The notes under the pieces: generated by a model
Seen by the model: the letters and a program-made list of their open reading frames with translations, nothing else
The model's database searches: none
Told to the model about the DNA's origin: nothing
In this document: one piece after another, positions 7,579 to 10,931 of the stretch
How positions within the stretch are numbered: position 1 is the stretch's first letter
How the letters are laid out: each line of letters starts with the position of its first letter
Made by a program: the position numbers and the translations under genes
Assembly: GCA_015662615.1 (NCBI GenBank)
Contig: DQTU01000205.1
Location: 1-10,931 of the forward strand
Source: Campylobacterales bacterium
Lineage (GTDB): Bacteria; Campylobacterota; Campylobacteria; Campylobacterales; QNZT01
Reading direction: 5' to 3'
DNA: 10,931 nt

Positions 7579-7659
7579 CCCAAATCATGAAGTAGAAAAA
7601 ATGGATTAGTAACTTTTGTAGTATTGTTTATGTTTTAGTTTCCACTTTTTAATATCAAA

Positions 7660-8742
7660 TTATCCCCAAAGTTTTCCAAAATCTATAGTAGTCTCACAAT
7701 CTCCAAGTTCAAACTTTACACTTTCGTCAGTTGCATCTATCATTTTGATATAACGACCATCTTTTAACTCATAAGCTTTTGCTACATTTTCATCAGGATT
7801 TACAATAATGTAATATTTTACACCCTCATCTTCATAAAGTTCAAATTTTACAGTTTTATCTTTTTTAGCTGTTGATTTTGATAGAATTTCAAATATCATC
7901 GTAGGGGCTTTAGTGAGGTATGCACCTTTTGGTTCATAGCAAACTATCAAATTGTCAGGCTGAACAACGGTATCTTCGCTGATTTTCCAATCAACTGGTA
8001 GTAATGCATGACATTTATCACAATTTTTAACTTGTTCGTCTAATATTCTAGCAATTTTACTACTAATTGATTGATGTTTTATCATAGGTGCTGGACTCAT
8101 AGCATATGCAATGCCATCTATAATTTCCCACTCATTTTCCCAATGTTTATAATCTTCATATGTGTAGTGCGGGATATTTTCTAACTTAGCTTTTTCATAA
8201 TCTTCAGGAGTGTTCAAGTTTGTAAAAACCTCTTCATATTCAAACCCTACAAACTTTACATCAATCTTCTCAAAAAGATATGAAAATCGATACTTTTTCT
8301 CTTCAGTTAATACTTTTAAATGAGGCAGTACACTTTTTTTATAAATAGCACAAAGTGGTTGTTCCCCATTTGGACTTTTAGCCACAATAGCTTCATGGGT
8401 GTTCATTTGTTGATATAGTCTTTCAAAGTGTTCAATATTAAAAAATGGAGCATCCACGCTTAATACAAAAATTGCATCAGCATCAAGTGTTTCAAATGCC
8501 GAAATAAGTCCTACATGAGGAGCTGAGTCTTCAAACTCTTGCAAATCTTCAATGAAATTTGCTTCAAAATCAAACTTTGTTTTACTTTTACATCCGATAT
8601 AAACTTTTTTAAAATGAGGTTTAAATTTAGCTAATTGAAACTGTGTTAAAGTTTCAAATCCACCAAAAGGAAGAAGTGCTTTATCTTCTCCCATGCGACG
8701 GCTTTTACCGCCTGCAAAAATAACGCATGGGATATCGTACAA
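7660..8742 (-). CDS. mobA: MobA-like molybdenum cofactor guanylyltransferase fused to Uma2 (DUF820) domain
   Basis: 360 aa, two domains. Residues 1-188 are MobA-like: the nucleotide loop GGKSRRMGEDK (11-21), VDAPF (96-100) and the closing NLNTPED (175-181). MobA joins GMP to molybdopterin to make the bis-MGD cofactor. MobA alone is usually about 190-200 aa. From residue 190 (PHYTYEDYKHW) the chain runs straight into a Uma2-type domain, a PD-(D/E)XK nuclease fold. Its marks are EWEIIDGIAYAMSPAP (204-219), VQPDNLIV (260-267, D263), FEILSKST (284-291, E285) and YYIIVNPD (310-317). No start codon lies at the joint. The start is TTG (8742-8740), immediately after the leuC TAA. No earlier start exists, and the next Met (17) would lose the nucleotide loop. 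The Uma2 half's function is unknown; it may be inactive or a binding module. An artificial fusion by sequencing error cannot be fully excluded. Confidence 0.87.
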   Translation of the reverse strand: MYDIPCVIFAGGKSRRMGEDKALLPFGGFETLTQFQLAKFKPHFKKVYIGCKSKTKFDFEANFIEDLQEFEDSAPHVGLISAFETLDADAIFVLSVDAPFFNIEHFERLYQQMNTHEAIVAKSPNGEQPLCAIYKKSVLPHLKVLTEEKKYRFSYLFEKIDVKFVGFEYEEVFTNLNTPEDYEKAKLENIPHYTYEDYKHWENEWEIIDGIAYAMSPAPMIKHQSISSKIARILDEQVKNCDKCHALLPVDWKISEDTVVQPDNLIVCYEPKGAYLTKAPTMIFEILSKSTAKKDKTVKFELYEDEGVKYYIIVNPDENVAKAYELKDGRYIKMIDATDESVKFELGDCETTIDFGKLWG

Positions 8743-10008
8743 TTAAAGGTCTCTAGGGTCTGTAATTTTACCAGTTATCGCACTCGCTGCTGCTACTGCT
8801 GAGTTTGCAAGATAGATTTCAGAAGTCCTTGCACCCATTCGACCTACAAAGTTTCTATTTGTTGTGGCTATGCATCTTTCATTGTCGCCAAGTATGCCCA
8901 TATATCCTCCAAGACAGGCTCCACAAGTTGGGTTACTTACAACGGCTCCTGCATCTATAAGAATCTCTATCAAACCCTCTTTTTGTGCTTGAGTTAAGAT
9001 TTTTTGAGTGGCTGGAGTGACTATCAATCTTGTTCTTCTTGCAACTTTTTTACCTTTTAAAATTTTAGCTGCGATTCGTAAATCTCCAAGTCGCCCATTT
9101 GTGCAACTTCCGATAAAAACTTGATCAACTGCCAAATCATCCGCTACTGCTTGAGATATAGGTTTTCCATTTGACGGTAAATGAGGATAAGCGATAACAG
9201 GTTCTAATTTGCTGACATCTACCTCGATAGTTTTAACATAGTGTGCATCTGCATCTGAGTAGTGATATTTTGGTTCATCTCTTAAATCTTTATCGGCCAA
9301 GAACTCTTTTGTAACATCATCAACTGCGATAATTCCACTTTTTGCACCCGCTTCAATAGCCATGTTACAAAGACTAAATCTATCATCCATCTCAAGGTGT
9401 TGTATCGTATCTCCAGTAAATTCAAGAGTTTGATAAAGTGCACCATCAACTCCAATTTGTCTTATAATCTCTAAAATCAAATCTTTGCCGTAGATATGCT
9501 CTGCTGGTTTTCCAGTAAATATCACTTTTATAGACCCAGGAACTCTAAACCAATTTCCACCAGTAATCATCGCAAATGCAAGGTCAGTAGAACCCATACC
9601 CGTAGCAAATGCACCCAAAGCACCATGCGTACATGTATGGCTATCTGCACCGATGATAACATCGCCAGGAATCACAAGCCCCTTTTCAGGAAGAAGTGCA
9701 TGTTCAATTCCCATATCTTTCTCATCAAAGAAAAGTTTTAAATCATGTTTGTAGGCAAATTCACGGCTGATCTTTGCTTGGTTTGCTGAAGCGATATCTT
9801 TTGCAGGGATGAAGTGATCCATCACGATTGAGAAGTTATCAGGCTTTGCAAGCTTTGTTGCTCCACTCTCTTCAAATGCTCTGATCGATATCGGTGTTGT
9901 GATATCATTTCCGATAACCATATCAATATCTGAGCGGATAATTTCTCCCGCTTTGACCTCTCGTCCTACATGTTCGCTAAATATTTTTTCTGTAATTGTT
10001 TGTCCCAT
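8743..10008 (-). CDS. leuC: 3-isopropylmalate dehydratase large subunit
   Basis: 421 aa, the length of the shorter LeuC type (archaeal/Campylobacterota style, versus about 465 aa for the E. coli type). It is an aconitase-family enzyme that converts 2- to 3-isopropylmalate in leucine synthesis, working as a heterodimer with LeuD. 4Fe-4S ligands are C302 in GSCTNGR (300-306), and C362 and C365 in NPTCGACLGG (359-368). The family signature ADSHTCTHGA lies at 121-130. All are intact. A homoaconitase-type large subunit is a less likely reading, given a Campylobacterota host. leuD is not next to it: downstream is mobA with zero spacing, upstream an unrelated methyltransferase 36 nt away. The ribosome site is weak (AGGGA, 8-9 nt from ATG). 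Confidence 0.93.
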   Translation of the reverse strand: MGQTITEKIFSEHVGREVKAGEIIRSDIDMVIGNDITTPISIRAFEESGATKLAKPDNFSIVMDHFIPAKDIASANQAKISREFAYKHDLKLFFDEKDMGIEHALLPEKGLVIPGDVIIGADSHTCTHGALGAFATGMGSTDLAFAMITGGNWFRVPGSIKVIFTGKPAEHIYGKDLILEIIRQIGVDGALYQTLEFTGDTIQHLEMDDRFSLCNMAIEAGAKSGIIAVDDVTKEFLADKDLRDEPKYHYSDADAHYVKTIEVDVSKLEPVIAYPHLPSNGKPISQAVADDLAVDQVFIGSCTNGRLGDLRIAAKILKGKKVARRTRLIVTPATQKILTQAQKEGLIEILIDAGAVVSNPTCGACLGGYMGILGDNERCIATTNRNFVGRMGARTSEIYLANSAVAAASAITGKITDPRDL

Positions 10009-10044
10009 AAGTTGTTTCCCTATCTTAAATTACCGCGATAATAT

Positions 10045-10617
10045 CTAAATTCGTTTTAAAAAGACGGTAAAGTCATTTGGTAGATAACCTGTTCTTAGAT
10101 CAATTTCACAATCAAATTTTTTAGAAAAATGCTTGATCTCTTGGGGTAAAAAGTAGTTGAAGTTTTTACTCTCATCTTTGCCATAAGGTAAGTTAAACAC
10201 AAAACCTTTTTTGCTGTGTTGGAAGCACCGTTCAATAAAGAGATATGTTTCAAAACGACTCAAAATATTCATCGAGCCACTTGCGATATAAAAGTCTGCT
10301 ATCTCCAAAGAGTCTGTAAGTATATCTTTGTGAAAAATCTCTTGTAGAGTTTTCTCTTTGGCTATTTTTATATTTTCTTCCACGATATCGTAGCCGATAT
10401 ATTTGACATCAAAATCTTTGACAAAATCATAAAAATCCCCAAAACCACACCCTGCATCTACCAAAGTGGAGTTATCTAACTCATCTTTTATCATCTCAAA
10501 AATTACTTCAAATCTTATAAGCTGGGAGTAGTTATCATGCCAGTTAAGACCTTTTGCGTTTGCACCGTGTTTTTTGAGGGCATTTTTATAAAATTTATCA
10601 TTGTTTATTCTTGGCAT
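10045..10617 (-). CDS. Class I SAM-dependent methyltransferase, substrate unknown
   Basis: 190 aa with a Rossmann-type methyltransferase core. Motif I is LVDAGCGFGDF (52-62), the motif II acidic residue is D77 in YIGYDI (73-78), and a motif III-like HKDIL follows (96-100). No signal peptide or membrane segment is visible. The target (protein, nucleic acid or small molecule) cannot be told: there is no N6-adenine DPPY or cytosine PC motif, which argues against a standard restriction-modification DNA methylase. The ATG lies 13 nt inside the end of the upstream JetD-like gene, with an AAGGA ribosome site 9 nt before it, so the two are probably co-transcribed and translationally coupled. Confidence 0.82.
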   Translation of the reverse strand: MPRINNDKFYKNALKKHGANAKGLNWHDNYSQLIRFEVIFEMIKDELDNSTLVDAGCGFGDFYDFVKDFDVKYIGYDIVEENIKIAKEKTLQEIFHKDILTDSLEIADFYIASGSMNILSRFETYLFIERCFQHSKKGFVFNLPYGKDESKNFNYFLPQEIKHFSKKFDCEIDLRTGYLPNDFTVFLKRI

Positions 10618-10931
10618 GTGAGTTTATCCTTTATAAAATCAAATGGTATTCTCTCTTGTTCTAGCCGAAAATTTTCACCGTAAAAATCTTGATTTAATCT
10701 CTCATAGATGATATTTTCTTCCTCTGTGAGATTTTTTAAAAGCACTTGTTTGTTGTTTTTATGTTTTACAGCTCTATCTTTAAAGACTTCTATCGTTTCA
10801 TGGTTCATAAATATTGAATGGATTTGTGGGAAATATCCTCTTATTTGAGATAAGATTGCAAAGCCATCTGTGTCTATATCTCCCCAATAATAAATCTCTT
10901 TTCCTTTTAACCAAGTACAGTCTTTTAATAC
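10605..10931 (-). CDS. JetD-like (DUF2220) protein of Wadjet type, C-terminal part only
   Basis: Partial gene: the frame is open from the stop at 10607-10605 to the right window edge, giving 108 C-terminal residues. The ATG at 10808 is internal, because conserved sequence continues upstream of it. Counting from the edge, YYWGDIDTDGFAIL (14-27) carries the acidic D-x-D of the Toprim-like domain, and RLEQERIPF (89-97) is the hallmark near the C-terminus of JetD/DUF2220 proteins. LTEEENIIYERL (68-79) also fits. In Wadjet (JetABCD), an SMC complex related to MukBEF extrudes DNA and JetD, related to topoisomerase VI/Spo11, cuts circular plasmids. jetA, jetB and jetC would be expected upstream, outside this window. 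A lone DUF2220 protein not in a Wadjet set remains possible. Confidence 0.83.
   Translation of the reverse strand, partial: VLKDCTWLKGKEIYYWGDIDTDGFAILSQIRGYFPQIHSIFMNHETIEVFKDRAVKHKNNKQVLLKNLTEEENIIYERLNQDFYGENFRLEQERIPFDFIKDKLTCQE
10627..10631 (-). promoter_or_regulatory. Shine-Dalgarno of the methyltransferase, inside the JetD-like gene
   Basis: AAGGA lies 9 nt before the ATG at 10617, within the coding sequence of the overlapping upstream gene. It supports the chosen methyltransferase start and the 13-nt overlap. Confidence 0.55.

Noticed and set aside
7566..7617. Possible rho-independent terminator after mobA
   Set aside because: On the minus strand AAAAGTTA and TAACTTTT could pair before a T-run, but the stem has only one G-C pair and the loop is 33 nt, too weak to support a terminator.
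10009..10044. Possible leuC promoter in the 36-nt gap before it
   Set aside because: TATTAT and TAAGAT look like -10 boxes, but neither has a convincing -35 at the right spacing. In DNA this AT-rich the match is not informative.
10605..10808. Stand-alone 67-aa gene starting at ATG 10808
   Set aside because: Conserved JetD-type residues (GDIDTDG) continue in frame upstream to the window edge, so the ATG is internal to a larger gene.

Overview
AT-rich window in which every supported gene lies on the minus strand, so transcription runs from right to left. The gene set points to a Campylobacterota (Epsilonproteobacteria) chromosome, of the Sulfurimonas/Sulfurovum/Arcobacter kind. The strongest marker is an orphan response regulator of the HsrA (HP1043)/CosR family, which is characteristic of that phylum. 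Genus cannot be fixed from this sequence alone.

Right edge (10045-10931): the 3' end of a gene that stays open through the window boundary. Its product ends in the JetD/DUF2220 Toprim-like domain of the Wadjet (JetABCD) anti-plasmid system. The shorter reading that starts at an internal ATG (10808) is not the real gene. A small class I SAM-dependent methyltransferase overlaps the end of this gene by 13 nt.

Middle right (7660-10008): leuC, the large subunit of isopropylmalate isomerase (leucine biosynthesis), is followed with no gap by a TTG-started gene. That gene encodes an unusual fusion of a MobA-type molybdenum-cofactor nucleotidyltransferase and a Uma2 (DUF820) PD-(D/E)XK nuclease-like domain. 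leuD is not in the window.

Middle (978-7528): a compact seven-gene run behind a TATAAT promoter. In order it holds a MoxR AAA+ ATPase, a DUF58 protein, a short DUF4381-like membrane protein, BatA (VWA), a BatB-BatC fusion (VWA plus TPR), BatD, and a small Dabb-domain protein. The genes overlap or abut from moxR to batD. This is the Bat ('Bacteroides aerotolerance') arrangement: a cytoplasmic MoxR ATPase and DUF58 partner working with membrane proteins whose VWA, TPR and BatD domains are predicted to face the periplasm. The system is linked to envelope and oxidative stress, but its biochemical role is unsettled.

Left (1-964): the HsrA/CosR-type regulator has its own well-formed sigma70-type promoter. 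A GTG-started, phasin-like coiled-coil gene overlaps its stop codon and runs off the left edge. No RNA gene, insertion sequence, CRISPR array or long repeat was seen. The only non-coding stretches of any size are 897-977 and 7529-7659, and both carry promoters.
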